From: Symbiodinium natans
Lineage: Eukaryota; Sar; Dinophyceae; Suessiales; Symbiodiniaceae
Assembly (NCBI GenBank): GCA_905221605.1
Contig: CAJNDS010001879.1
Coordinates: forward strand, 492,291 to 556,290
Length of the DNA: 64,000 nucleotides
Reading direction: 5' to 3'
The notes under the pieces are model-generated. The model worked only from the letters and a program-made list of their open reading frames with translations. It was not told the origin of the DNA and searched no databases. A program made the position numbers and the translations under genes. Below, one piece after another: positions 24,816 to 37,500 of this stretch (positions within the stretch are counted from its first letter, which is position 1; every line of letters begins with the position of its first letter).

Positions 24816-25019
24816 ACCGGCGACCGCTGCAGCGGCGGCATCCGCCAACAGTTCGTCCCAATAGCGGTCCGCACCCGTCTCGAGAGCTCCTCCGGCGGGA
24901 CGTGGTGCTGGCCATGGTGGCGATGCAGGAGCGTGCGCGGCGCGAGCAGAAACAGCTGTCCTGTGGGTGTACGAGCATCCCCAATGCCACGCGGAAAAAT
25001 TGCCGCAGCGCCCCCCGAA

Positions 25020-25395
25020 CCAGGGCAGGGGGCATTGGAGGGTGTCGACCCTCTTACCAAACTCCGCACGCAAGCCAAGCCGGGCCAGCGTCACCCAGGC
25101 AGCTGCGGAGGGCGCCGGCGTAGCAATGCACGGAGATTTCTCACGATGCGGCGAACCCTGGCGGCAGGTTCGGCACCAGTGCAGCTCCTGCGCCTCCTCG
25201 CCCGTCATCGAGCTGGTTCGCTCCCGGCCCACTTGCGACCCACCGCCATCACGGGTTGCCCGCTGGTCCGGATTGCTTGCCGCCCCAGGCCAGGCGGCCT
25301 ATATGCGCCTCTCCTCGAGCTGCCCCCAGCAGCCGAGTTGGGCAAAAGGCCCACGCCTGACCTGCACCACCGTGGTAACTGGTCCCTGATGGACT
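25020..25395 (+). mobile_element. third retroelement tail fragment
   Basis: Contains LRLLARHRAGSLPAHLRPTA and LYAPLLELPPAAELGK, the same C-terminal region again, plus strand, frameshifted in between. It follows the RT N-terminal fragment with the whole RT core deleted. Confidence 0.65.
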
Positions 25396-25474
25396 GCGCC
25401 AAACCATCCCTTCCGTAAGAGGGCGTGGTAAAAAAAAAATAGCCCGTTTGCAATGACCTCAATGCGTCGCTCAT

Positions 25475-25931
25475 CGCAGCGGCTCAATATTCAAATCCCG
25501 CAGGAGGACATGCTGCATGACTGTCCCCAGCCTCACGGCAGACCCGCGCGGCTGCTCGCCGAAGCGGGGGTCAAGATCACGTCGAAATCGTCGACTGGCC
25601 CGGTCGTCGACATTTCGGGACTCGACTCGCTGCCACCTACGAGTGTTGTCGAGCGCAACATCCTCCGGAACCTTTTCAGGTGGGATATCGACATGCAAGA
25701 GGTGGGGCCAAGGTGGAACTTCGAACCCGACACTGCAGATAAAGGCTCGAGCCTCCCCGAGCGCCTCAAGGGCAGCAGGCAGGTGACCAGGTGCTGTGAG
25801 GGATGCGACAAGGGCATCGGCGAACGCAGCTTCACGCTTGTGGAAAGCCCGGAAAGAATCAGCCAGCCCAAGAAACCCAATGCATGCCTCTCAGTGCTTC
25901 GCAGCCCCAAGCCGCCATGACGGAGGGCCAA
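25475..25931 (-). mobile_element. inverted RT-thumb fragment
   Basis: The minus strand reads MALRHGGLGLRSTERHAL, the GGLGLRS block that follows the RT core. It is in opposite orientation to its neighbours and head to head with a plus-strand piece at 25,975. Confidence 0.6.
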
Positions 25932-25974
25932 CTGTGCTCGGGAGCATCCGATCCGATCTAGCCAAGACTCGCGC

Positions 25975-26095
25975 CATCGCCTCCGCGCAAGGGCCGCCGC
26001 CGCCAGGCATTACGGAGCTCGGCGACGACGTCTGGCATCATGGCCAACTGCCGAACGCGGGGTGGTCGTCCTGGGCTCGCGGCGTGAACCTCGCC
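25975..26095 (+). mobile_element. RT-core fragment (post-catalytic region)
   Basis: Reads PPPPGITELGDDVWHHGQLP, matching the segment just after the GKT block of the RT, then loses frame. Confidence 0.5.
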
Positions 26096-26189
26096 GATTG
26101 TAGCGTGGCAAGAGATTCCCCGACCTCCAAAGCATCTCTGCCGATGATGATGGCCGGCTTGTGCCGCTTCCAGAGCGGAACCCAGCCTA

Positions 26190-26720
26190 AACACGCTTGC
26201 AAAGTCTGCCGTCGAGGTAATGTCGGTGCACTCTCAGAAAGACATCGAAGGCACTCGCATCACTCATGAAGTGCACATCGATTGCAGGAACATCAGTCCA
26301 AATGGAGGTCCCGCTGATGTTTTTGATCCTACAACCCGCCAACAGCGGGTCCACTGTCCGCGCGGCAGCCGCTGCCTCACGCAACGTTGGTGGTGCGCAC
26401 GCAAGTTCACGAGGTCAAGCAAGAAATGCTCCATCGTCCGCCCGGCTCCGTGCCGAGCACAAGCGATTGCGGTGGCCCGTCCCATGCCTAGTTCCTGCTT
26501 GCGACGCTCAGCGACCCTAATCGGTATCCTCCGCGCACGGCATCACACAGCCGCCCTGCATGCGCGAGTCACCGCGCGCCATGTTGCTGTGCACGACAAG
26601 CTCCAAACCGCGGCGGTCGTCAGGGCGAACACGCCGACACAATAGCAGTCCGCTAACCCTTGCGCCACCTCGACCTGACATTGATGACCCCTCTGAGCAG
26701 CCCGGCGAGTGTTGCGTGTC
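26190..26720 (-). mobile_element. inverted retroelement tail fragment
   Basis: Minus-strand pieces PDDRRGLELVVHSN, FLLDLVNLRAHHQ and LREAAAAA-like MREAAAAARTVDPLLA fall in the order expected of the polyprotein tail, in changing frames. Confidence 0.45.
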
Positions 26721-28855
26721 TGGCAATGTGGCTCGTGTCGCGCAGGCATCGCCCGCAACGTGCTGGCCAAACTAAGTGCACTGAATGCTGAATACCGTGA
26801 TGCAGGCATGCATCAAGCATCTGACTCTTACGATGCTGCTTACGCCTTGTATGCTTCCATGCACATGGCTTTCTTGGCATATCGGAGAGGCAGGCCAATC
26901 CTTGAGCACAATGTCGATGATTGCGCGCGAATGCTTCGGTCGCCAGAGTAGGGAAAATGTCAAGACTGATAAACGACGACGCGTTCAAGGCATGGCCTGT
27001 CGTCGGAAATTGTGAACGTGTTGTTCGCGCTTAATTGCAGCCTCGCGTAGCTTGCAATTAGGCGTGCTGTGTTGCTGCGCCGCAACAAAAGGCAAAGGGC
27101 GGAAAGGCGCACTCCAAGCGCCGCGCGCCCACATTCATGCACATGTGCTCTACATCCCCCTGCGCGTCCGCACTCCGCGCACATGCAGCCAACACCCGCA
27201 TGCCTGGGCCTGCGCTGGGCTCCCCGGGATCCGCCCCTGATGCAGTTGCCATGGCCTCCAGATTTCAGCAGCAAAGCATTCAAAAACAAAAGTGGTATAG
27301 GTGGCTACCCACAGGCTGTTCATGAACCCATCATGGCCGCTCCTCCGCTGCCTTGGCATTGATGACGGCCGCCTGACATCATCTACCAAAAAGCTTCCAA
27401 GAAAGACTCAGCACATTGAAAAACTGGAGAGATCATAGCAAAGCACCTGTTGTTACTCGATGTTCACGAATGGCATGCTCGAAGAGAATACAGAAACCGG
27501 GAACAACATTTCCAAAACAAAACCCTGAAGACCAATCCCCATCTTCCCAAACTGCTCCTCACAGCCGTGCAGCCTTCTCTGCGGACAGCGGATCTTGCGG
27601 CCCTTCCCGGCGAAGGGCCCCGAGGAGGTCGCTCAGCATACCCTGCGCCAGCGCTTGTGGGCACAAGGCTTCACACATCTTCACACACAAAAACAATCGA
27701 AAAAACAGTGTCCGGATGTGTTCAGGCCACCCAAATTGGGTGCCACAATGTATCATAGCCAACCCTTCCCAACCTATGCCCTACTCCAAGCGTCTGCATG
27801 CCACGAACAACCCTGTAACTTAGGAGACTTGGTTGACACTCCGTGGTTCCTCGGAATGGAGACCCGATCTCCAGCACATACGCGCTCACGAGAAAGGTCC
27901 AACCGCTTGCGATGGAAAAAAACTAAAGAACGGTTGTCCCGAATGCATTTTCAAGCCACGGTTAAAACCTCGCATCACGCCATCCATCCTTGCATCATCC
28001 ATTACAACATCCATCGCGACATACCTGCATGCACCTCAGGCTAGAATAACAGCCTGAAGCCGCTCAGCCCGAGAAACAAGCCCGAGTGTAGAATATCAGC
28101 CCGCCTGAAGGGGCTTTGCGCAAGAAGCTTCAGGTCAATTATCTATCAAACTAATCACTTTGCTGTTTCGGCTTGCTGGAATGATGTAGAGGCTTGACAT
28201 GCAATCGAAGTTTCCAGCACATGAGCACCTACTCACTAAGCATAATATTCAGCCGTTGAAGCAGCACTGAAAACTTTGAGGCCACAACCCACGGACTCGG
28301 AGGAAGCAAAGCAAGATATTGTTTTTCAGGGCTCATTGGGTAGCCTAATCCCAAGCACAGCCTGAAAGATGGAAAGTTTTTGAGCTGCTCTGAAAGCGCA
28401 GCATGTTTTATCAGCGCATGCAACACGGGGATTGTCGCCTGGTTTGCAGGGATTGTCGCCTGACTTTTGGCATGTAATTGCACCTTTCAAGCTTATATCT
28501 GTGATGCCGAGTCTGCACACGTACCTCAACAGCAGATCTTTGCATCCAGAACTTCCTTCCTAGAAGCAACAGCGACTGCAAACAAAGCAGAAGTCCATTG
28601 CTTTACCTGATCCACTCATCCTTTGGCCTCGACCGGAAGGAAAAAGAGGAGCCCATACTCTCTTGTCAAAAACCTGGGTTGAAAGAGCAAAGACACTGCA
28701 ATCGGTCGGATCATCCTTGGCCCAGTGATAGCAAACTCCATGCCCCAGTTTTCACAAACTGCTAAAACCTACAAATACTTCAAAATTGAGTTTCAGCGGG
28801 GATAGTCGACTATTCCGCTTCAGACCATCATTACAGGATGCAGGTATAACGAAGA
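26721..28855. other. no gene recognised
   Basis: Short open frames on both strands, none with a family resemblance. A CATCCATC-rich patch at 27,960-28,025 resembles the patch at 29,670-29,740 that closes the minisatellite block. Confidence 0.35.
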
Positions 28856-28859
28856 CCCC

Positions 28860-29042
28860 AGGAAGACCACCCACCATCCATCACGACATCCATCCACGCA
28901 TCAACGATAACGAAGAACCTTCAAGACGACCACCCGCCATCCATCACGACATCCATCACGACATCGATAACGAAGAACCTTCACGAAGACCACACGCCAT
29001 CCATCACGACATCCATCCATGCATCAACGATAACGAAGAACC
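28860..29042. repeat. ~60-bp tandem repeat, three copies
   Basis: Units contain GCCATCCATCACGACATCCA and GATAACGAAGAACCTTCACG. It runs directly into the larger minisatellite to its right; the long plus-strand open frame (28,786-29,748) is generated by the repeats. Confidence 0.85.
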
Positions 29043-29610
29043 TTCACGACACCCCGCGAACACGCAGAAGGTCGTCGTTCTTGCATCTCGACAACGCAAA
29101 AACACGCAGGTGTTGCGTCTCGACAACCAAAAAAACACGCAGAGGGTTGGCGTTCACGCGATCACGACACCCCGCGACCGCGCAGAGGGTCGCTTTTTTG
29201 CGTCTCGACAACGCAGTTTTTGCGTTTCGACAACGCGAAAACACGCAGAAGGTTGTCGTGCATGCGTCCGAACGATCACAACACCCCGCGCACATGAACG
29301 TGCAGAGGGTCATCGTTGTTGCGTTTCGACAACGCGAAAAAAGCGCGCAGAGGGTTGTCGTTCAATCGATCATGACACCCCGCACCAAGGGGGAAGGAAC
29401 ATCATTTATGGGTTTCGACAACGCGAAAACACGCAGAGGGTTGTCGTTCATGCGATCACGACACGCCACACGCACGCTGAGGGTCGCGTTTCGACTACGC
29501 GAAAACACGCAGAGGGTTGTCGTTCGCGCGATAACGACACACCGCACCCACGCAGAGGGTCATCGTTTTTGCGTTTCGAAAACGCCAAAACAGGCAGAGG
29601 ACTGTCGCGT
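29042..29610. repeat. 76-99 bp minisatellite with a hairpin core
   Basis: The core TTTCGACAACGCGAAA (5-bp stem TTTCG/CGAAA) recurs at 29,225, 29,324, 29,413, 29,489 (one change) and 29,574 (degenerate), each followed by ACACGCAGAGGGTTGTCGTT-like sequence and CACGACACCCCGC. Spacings are 99, 89, 76 and 85 bp. Copies diverge too much for a young array. Confidence 0.88.
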
Positions 29611-29749
29611 GCGGCGGCTCCCGCCAACCCTACCCCGTGCTTTAAAACATATTCTAACAGGACAACCCACCAAATCCATAACGCCATCCATCCGGGCATC
29701 ATCCATCACGCCATCCATCACGTCATCCATTTAACGACCACTCTTTAAC

Positions 29750-32700
29750 GACAACCACCTCTGCTTTCGGGAATTACATACGCTTAAACTTCCTTCGAAC
29801 TTTTTGCACACTTCCTTGATGGACGTGACCCCTCGTCTGCCAATGGCAAAGCAGCTATCAGCACGACCTGCATGGTTTTCTTGATTGCATGTGATGACAC
29901 ACCTCCAGCACGTCATCACCGCTGGTAAGTGGTGCTGCTTTCGGCACCGGATCCTGCAAACCGAGTTGAGGCATATTCATGATGCTGACATGAGCATCAT
30001 GTGGGCACGCACATGCATCCTCGGCTGGCTTCGCCTCGTTTTCTTTCGCCAGCTCGTACAACCTCCACATGTGCATTTGAAGGCATTTGCTGAGGTTTCC
30101 ACCCCATGAGACCGGTGAGACATGAAAAATGCTGAGATCTCCATGCTCTTAACCATGATAGGACAGAAGCATACTGCTGCTATTGAAGAGAAGCCTTTGC
30201 TTGAAGACTTCCTGTGCCACAGGCTCCATCGCCATCTCGCCGGCAACTTTGTCTCTACAAGCGGGGGCTGTTTCTCTGTACATGTGCCGACTGCCAGGAT
30301 TGTGGTCTTGAAATAATTGAAATACACGTACTCTGCCCTCCCTTGGCCGTGTCTCTTGTGTGCTCATGCGGAACTGAACCAAAGCCTCTGACAAGAGCTT
30401 CCGGCCAGTGGCACAAATGTTTGGAGCCCAAATCATTGCGCAATTGCTGCCTTCAAACTTCAAGTTAGCATTCGTGTGCAGTTTCAAGTGCTTCTGGCTT
30501 TGGGGGTCAGACACTTGCGAAAGCCCTGTGAAAGCACCCTCTAAGAAGAAAAGGCTTCGTCTTGGCATTGGTTTTGCCTACAGTAGAAGGCGCTCGGAGG
30601 CAGTCCCCCGGCCTACAAAGAAGATATAATAAGGTTACGCCACTGATTTGCGGGCCACCAAATTGCTCGCTTGCAACTACAAAAGTTTCTCACTTGCGAC
30701 TTCAGATTTGATCACATGCGGCGAAAACCCAATGTCTCTTGCGACTCTATTGGCCTGTCTGATGCCCGAATGTGCCTTTGAGTTGAAGACCTGGCGACTA
30801 AAATAACGCCCTTCCAACAACTCACCTACAACATCTTTTCCGGTTGGGGCTTGGGGCCTCATCGGCGATGTGGCCTGGTGTGTTGCGAAAGTCGTCGTAC
30901 ACATCATAGTCGTGATTGAGATCTTTGCTCTGCAAAACCCCAAAAAACATCCACTGTGGCTTCCGGCAACAAGCACATCGAACTTGATAGCGGAGCCAAG
31001 TTGAGATAAAACTTCCTTTCTGACTATCCACGATCAAGACAAGCGATCCCTAACAAGCATCGCTTTCAGACATCAGTCACGGCACTTTCAGGTAGGTCAG
31101 CAGCAGATGGTCAATGGTGCAAAACTTCCTACAAGGACCCGATTCAGAAATGTGTGCGTGAAGGTTACTCAACTGGTGATGCCTGGTCCTGGAGACTCCG
31201 GCACGGATGTTCCCCCACTTGCGACAGTGCCATCAGCGAAAAAGGAGCGAGTGGATTTGCCTTCTTGGTTTGTGATCGTGTGTAAGCGCGAGCCTTTCAG
31301 CTTTTGCACTCGTGTTGCGGAAGCGTTCGCGATTTGGAGTTGAAGAGTTTTTGATCAGATCTCGAGTTTAGGACCTTCATAATGCGGGTGCAAGGGCTGC
31401 GCTCACTCGAAATTGCGTGCTGGGGGTCTGAGCCTTTTTGCACCTGAGCGCAAGGCTTGGTTTGGGATTCCACCAGAATGGATCCTTGCTAAGCTCCGCC
31501 GGAGCACAGGCAGCCGACCGATGCTTGCTAATTACCGTCTCCAAGGCCTCTTGACCGTTCCCTCGAGCACGTCAGACCCTCCATCCCGTAGCCACAACCA
31601 CGCTAATGATAATAATGTCACACAAAAGGGAACTCTCGGATCGGAAAAAAGCAGCCAGGCAGCCGCCTGCACTGCCGAGGATGTTTGAGTTCAAGACAAC
31701 CTGAGAATGGGGGGCTACCCGAGTTTTGATGGTAGCTTGTCAGGTGTCCTCGCTTGCAAAGTGGAAGTCTCCAACTTCCACGGTGGCGACGCTTCAAAGA
31801 AGCGTCGCACAAACAAATTCAATGGTACAGACAGGGGCCCTCTGCTGTGGCCAGCGCTCAAAAGTGAGTCCTGGCATAACAGACCCTGCAATGGCCGTCC
31901 ATCTTGTGGCAAAGGTCTCCATTCGGAGATTCGCACGGCAGTGGAGATTTGAGAACAAATCTAGATGGGAACGAGTCCCAGGCTCCGACTACGCAAGCGA
32001 CTAAGCGCCAGAAGAGGTCGCAACTCCAACTAAAGCTTCTGTCCTAAGTCAGTAGGATGTAAACATTCCAGCATCACTCCCCACCGTTCCACTGCTCGAG
32101 GTGAAAACCGGAAACATTCGTCGTCAGTGGGCGAAAGTGACCCTGTAGCAAACTGCGTCCGAAGAGAAGATCCCCAAGTCCTCAGAGTCGCAGCTGAAGG
32201 CAGGCTTCCGAGGCTTCCGAGGCTCCGAGGCTCAAGTTCAAAGGCTTCCGAGGCTTGGGCTGACGGGGGGGGGGGGGGGGCTGCCTTTACGTTGCACATC
32301 GTTGCACCAACGCCTAAGCTTCGATTCCCAACGCCAAACAAGTCAAAACAAGTCAAACCCTTTCCCTGCACAGCAAGGCAGGGTTTCCCATTTCAGGGTT
32401 GTGGAGGCGAAAGTCCTCTGCTTAGCACTTGCGGAGCCTTGAGACCCCAGTGCAACTTTACAAGGCCAATGAAGGTCTGTGTTGCCGAGCTGCGGGCTCA
32501 GAACACGCCAGAATCTGTAAAATCTCTCAATGTTGTGCATCTATCCATGGGCTTGTGGCGGCACACGGCAGCGCTTATGGGCATCAGCATGGAGGGCGAG
32601 TCCGCGGGCACGTGGCATGTCAGCACATTTCGGCAAACTACGGGGGCCTGGGACGGTGTGGTGGGAGCCACCGAGTGTATCCCTGACCCTGTGTCTGACG

Positions 32701-34512
32701 AACCGTAAGACCGAGGCGGCAAACACTGACGAACCCTCGAGCCTGAACCTCGGTTTTAGATCTGTAAGGTTAGGTTGCGTTTCGTCTTCACTACAGACAT
32801 CTGAACTCCCAAAATCTCACAAGCTCTTCTGATCTCTAAAGAGTCTGGACTGGGTCATACTGGGTCGGACATGCCCTTCGCAAGGATAAGAACCGAACCG
32901 AACACATCCTGCACTCGGATGTCGCGCTGTGCCCGAAACCCTCTGCTCAAACTTTGTGACCAAGCTGCACTAGCGCACCACGCCAGATGCCCACGTTCAC
33001 CCAACTGGCAGCTGTGGCTGGGGTTTGGGCTGGGATGGGCCATCGGGGGTTTTGTCGACATGCAGTGAAGGCCTCTTCACTGGGTCGAGTGGGCAAGCTC
33101 ATAGAGGGTCAGGAAGACGAGGAACCGAACCTACTTGGAGAAGGGAGGGGGGGGGAGTAGGAAACCATGTCGCTGAGACTTCCATGGCTACAACGCTCTG
33201 TCATGACACATCCAACACAAGCTGCATCTTGGAGCCGTCATGAGAACTGCACGTCTGCACAAGGTCCAAGTCCCAACCGCCTCTTAGGCTTCCGTGCTTG
33301 GCGGCAGGGGACTTTCCTGCACCAGACGTAAAAATTGAAGCCCTCAAGCTTAGGGGGCCGGATCTTGGGCTGCTCTGCTCATGCCCTCCAAAGTTCACGG
33401 ATGTCTGAAACCACTCCATTGCAAAAAAGACGACTTGTCCGACATCTGTCAAGGCATACATCAGTCTGCACGGGTTCCTCGAGGACTCCACGCAAGCACT
33501 TGGCGTAGGGAAATCGGACTCTGAGCCCTTTGTATAACCGGCCTGTGCCTTAAGCAGAAGCTCCGAGCAAAAGCCCCAAAAAGCAGCCAAAGCCGCTGAT
33601 GCCGAAGCCTGGCCTCGTTGCCCAGCATGCCCGGCTTCTCGGGATGAACCTTCTCCTCAGGCTCGGCTTCGCAAAGAAGCGTTGCGGCTTTGAGGTACTT
33701 TGACGATCTACAGCGCATCTACAGGCTAGCACTGGCTATGCTCGAGACTTTCGGTCAGTTTAGCGAAATTAGCGAAAATAGCGAAACTAGCGACGATAAC
33801 GTCAGATCTCGGCCATCACACAGAACCGGTCATGACACACTGGTCGCTGGCATGGCCATTGCAAGCTGTTGACACTGCTCCTTTAACCACACTGGGACTG
33901 CACACGCGCTACTGAATTCTATCCCGAACGGAGGGTTGCATGAACAAACGAGCTTCTGAAGTATAAGCAACTGGTCAACCAAGCCACGAGAGCGATGCCT
34001 GTTGTGACAGCAGTAGAGTTGATTTCGATGCCTGGGCAGAAAGATTCAACAGTCTTTCAATTTGGCTTAAGCAAGGTTCTAAATAAAGCCTTGGGATCTA
34101 AACAAAGCGTTGATCACTCTCGTGCCCCCACAAACCGCCACGTGATCCCAGTCTGTAATATCGGATGGAAAGAAAGACGCAGGGAACGCAGTCGCGACCT
34201 GTGTGTATGGGCTGGGTCCATTTCACATATGCCACTTTTGTTGCCGAAGGAAGTGCATGAAAGCAATGCATGTGATGATACCCCCAACATGCATATTACC
34301 AACGGAGATAACCCACCCAAAACAAGCAACACCATATGTCCAACGCGGATGAGCAACATTCATTCAGGCCCGAAGGATGATACAGATGCGTTACGTACAT
34401 TGCAGCCGGCGAGACCGATCTTCTGCTACCAAGCGCTGGAGGTTGGGTCGCACATGTTCCCGGTTACAAGTGAGTTCTAATTCACGGCTAACAGCGGCTA
34501 ACAGAAACCTCC
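29750..34512. other. spacer downstream of the ammonium transporter; unassigned protein-like stretches
   Basis: No family could be named. Two minus-strand stretches look coding. At about 30,930-31,020, between AG|G and GA, it reads FDVLVAGSHSG. At 33,201-33,590 a 130-codon frame includes MYALTDVGQVVFFAMEWFQ, next to a helix-like GISGFGCFLGLLLGAS in another frame around 33,550-33,600. They may be exons of a membrane protein gene. A poly-G run is at 32,267-32,280. Confidence 0.3.
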
Positions 34513-37500
34513 TCACACAGGCGGGGTGCTGTAGGCTTTGCTTGGAGAGTGCTTCACAGCATCGAGGCCTGCATCCTGGTCCTTTCGCAAGGGCCGGATG
34601 TGCTTGGATGACTGTAATTCAAACTCACTCTGCTGGAGCATCCTCTCGCAACTAGAACGACTTCCTCCGAATGATGCAAGCACAACTATCACATTCTGTG
34701 CACTCCTCATCGCTCCCTAAACACACAACAAAGCCCAATCAGCCTACGCTCAAAACTTGCCTCCTTAATTCGAAGCCCAACTCTCTACACGTCTATGCTT
34801 TCAAGCCCAGAGCCCCTTCAAGGCCCTATTTACAGGCCGTCGACACCTGAAGCCTGCGAGTTTCCTGGCCAACTCCCCCTACAAGACACTACGCCACGGT
34901 TTGGGAGAACCCTTGTAGGGTCAAAACCAGCAAAAACTGGCAAAAACTGAAGCACTGCCCGGATCCTCGTCGGACACCCGAAGGAAGCCTGAGTCGATGG
35001 ATGCATTGGATGCTCACTTGGAGCCCCCGCTGCGGTCAAGGGGTCCAGGGTCGCCGTGGAGAGGAGATTGGAGTGTTTAAGAGGTTTTGGGGGAGTTTGG
35101 AGTTTGCTCTAAACCCTAACCAGGGGGGCCCCTGGTCTCTGCGAAGAGCCCAGTACCCAGTGACATCTGCTCCATAGAGGCGCATGGAAAGTTCGCTACA
35201 CAAAATCCCCCTGAAAACAACGCCCCGAAACCCTGAGAACCCTGAGAATCCTGAGAACCGCTGTGACAAACTTTTGCATCCCTGGGGCCACTGAATCGCA
35301 GTGGAAGGAAGATGAGGGCCGTCCTGCGAAGCGGGGAGTTTGCGAGTCAGGCAGGGGTTTTAGGGTTCATGGTTCAGAGTTTAGGGTTTAGGGTTTTGGG
35401 GTTCAGGAATGAGGTTTCGGGGTTCCGGTTCTGAGGTTCAGGGTCAGGGTTTAGGGTGCAGGGTTTAGGGTTTAGGCAAATCCCCACATAGTCCCACTGG
35501 TTGCCGACTACACTATGGGGGGTGTCCACCATGTCAGTGGCAAGTCTTACGCTCCAGACCACCCCTCGCCTTCAAGGGTCCAGCCCTCCTAGGGACCATG
35601 GTTGGGAAGGGGACGGGAAAAGGGTGGGTTCCCTTTTACAATACCCAACCCCAAAAAGGGTACCTTTATTCTAATATGGTTACTTCCTACCAAGGGGAAA
35701 AAGGGTTTAGAGTTGTTGGGTTTGGGGTCTAGGTCTTGTGGCTTTGGGGCACTTAAGGCTCCGGACTTTGGGATGTTTGAGGTTTAGGATTCAGGGTTCT
35801 AGGGCTCTAGAGCAAATTGTTCTAGGGTTCCAGGGCCCTAGGGCCGGCTCTAGGCTTGAAAAGGCTTGAAAGTTTAAGGTTCAGGGTAGAGGGTGGGGTG
35901 TTCCCCACCATGGATCATTACACATGAGCGAAACATGCAGCCCAGAGGACGTCAAAAGCTCTTGAACAACCCTGGCCATGAAGACAAGGCTCCAAAAGCC
36001 GGACCAAAGTGTAATCATGATCACCTGGCGAGGACTGCGGGCGCATGAAACCGCACTTACTTGCTTTGAGCTCGCTGGGCTAACAAAGTTTAACCTTGCG
36101 TTCCATGACTGAAAGCAACAACATCGGCCAACAAAACTGGTGTCTAAAGCTGAAGGAGTCTACTGCATTTAGATACATTGCGGTCCGCACGGACAATGTG
36201 AACGATGCAACTGCCTTGCCTAGGCTTGAGTCACTTCACCCTTGCCTCGAGCAAGTTCGCCGCAAAACCATCCCCGTTCCCGCCCGAAATGCAGGCGCCA
36301 CTGTCCTCGATGCTCGGCTCACCCGACTGTGGGCTTGCTACTCAAATCAATAGCTTTCAGAACATGCCCCTGGAACATAACCCCAGCCATCGCGCCCAAA
36401 GCAATAAAAAACATGCTATTATGACACTTAATCTCAGGGCATGCCCTAAACAAGGAGGTCGTTTCTGGGCATGTGCGTGAGGCTTGCCCCCCCCCCCCGG
36501 CTGGCAAAAAACAAAGCTAATCTAAAGTATCATGCTGTTTGGCGAAGGTCGATACTCAAGTTTAGCGTTTTTGGTAGGCGTGGGGGGGTTTGGCTTTTGG
36601 GGAAACGGGTTTGCTGAAGGCTTCATTGAGGGTGAGCCGCCCTTCCTCAATTTCATATAGTGTCTTGGTACATTTGTATTGCAATGTTACAGTGTTTTCA
36701 ACGCATACATCTCGGGGCATGTTCAATTTGCCGCGGATCCTCACGGGAGAGGTCTGGGACCTCGGAAGCAGAAGACACCTGAATGTCTGGTAGCAGCAAT
36801 TGGGGTTCTCGGAAGGCAAGATGGAAAGCGTCATCGAGCCATTCGTAGGGTTCCAATTTGCTCGGCCTGAAAGCTTTAGACGGCTGGCATCGAGAGGCCT
36901 GTAAAGGGCCAGAGCTTCTCGATCGGGAGGTTTGCCGGACAAGCCATAAAAAGTCGGGCCGTGGGGGTCAGAAGATGGCTCAATGGAAGCGAGGTAGTCG
37001 GAAACCTCGCCATTGACTTACCCTCGGCGTCGTGCACTGCAGGCACTGAACAGCCTCTCAATGTGTCCAAGGGCCTTTGCCTGGTGTGCATTGGGGGGCC
37101 TCCGCAGGGCATCTCTGGGCACAGAGGCTCCGCCAGAGCGCAGGAAGTTCTCGGCAGCGACGGAAGGCCAGCCGACGCCGTGCTCGGGATCCAACACGGG
37201 GACTATAGTGCTCAAACAGACCGAGTATGGGAGCGGCAGCGGGAACAGAGCCTGTGCCGGGGCTTGCCGGCCTGGGACAGATGCGGAGCACGGGCCAAGG
37301 CCCCAGTGGCAAGCAAAGGGCACTGATGTCAACAACAGAGGGCGGAGGCCTATCACTCATGCAAATAGGCCGCAAGCCTGAGGAACCCGTGGTGAAGGTT
37401 GCCTGCAGGCGGGGAACCGCTGCGGCAAGAGTCAGGGGAGCAAGAGGGCTCACAAAGAGGATATGTCGGAAGAGGATGGGGAGAGAAAGGGCTCCAGCAC

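Noticed and set aside
24528-25232. 234-codon minus-strand open frame
   Set aside because: Antisense of plus-strand retroelement fragments that carry recognisable motifs.
29042-29610. Possible CRISPR-like array
   Set aside because: Repeat length and spacing vary (76-99 bp), the intervening sequence is itself repeated, and the context is a eukaryotic nuclear genome.
28786-29748. 320-codon plus-strand open frame
   Set aside because: Made of minisatellite units; a second frame over the same DNA is also open, as expected for repeats.
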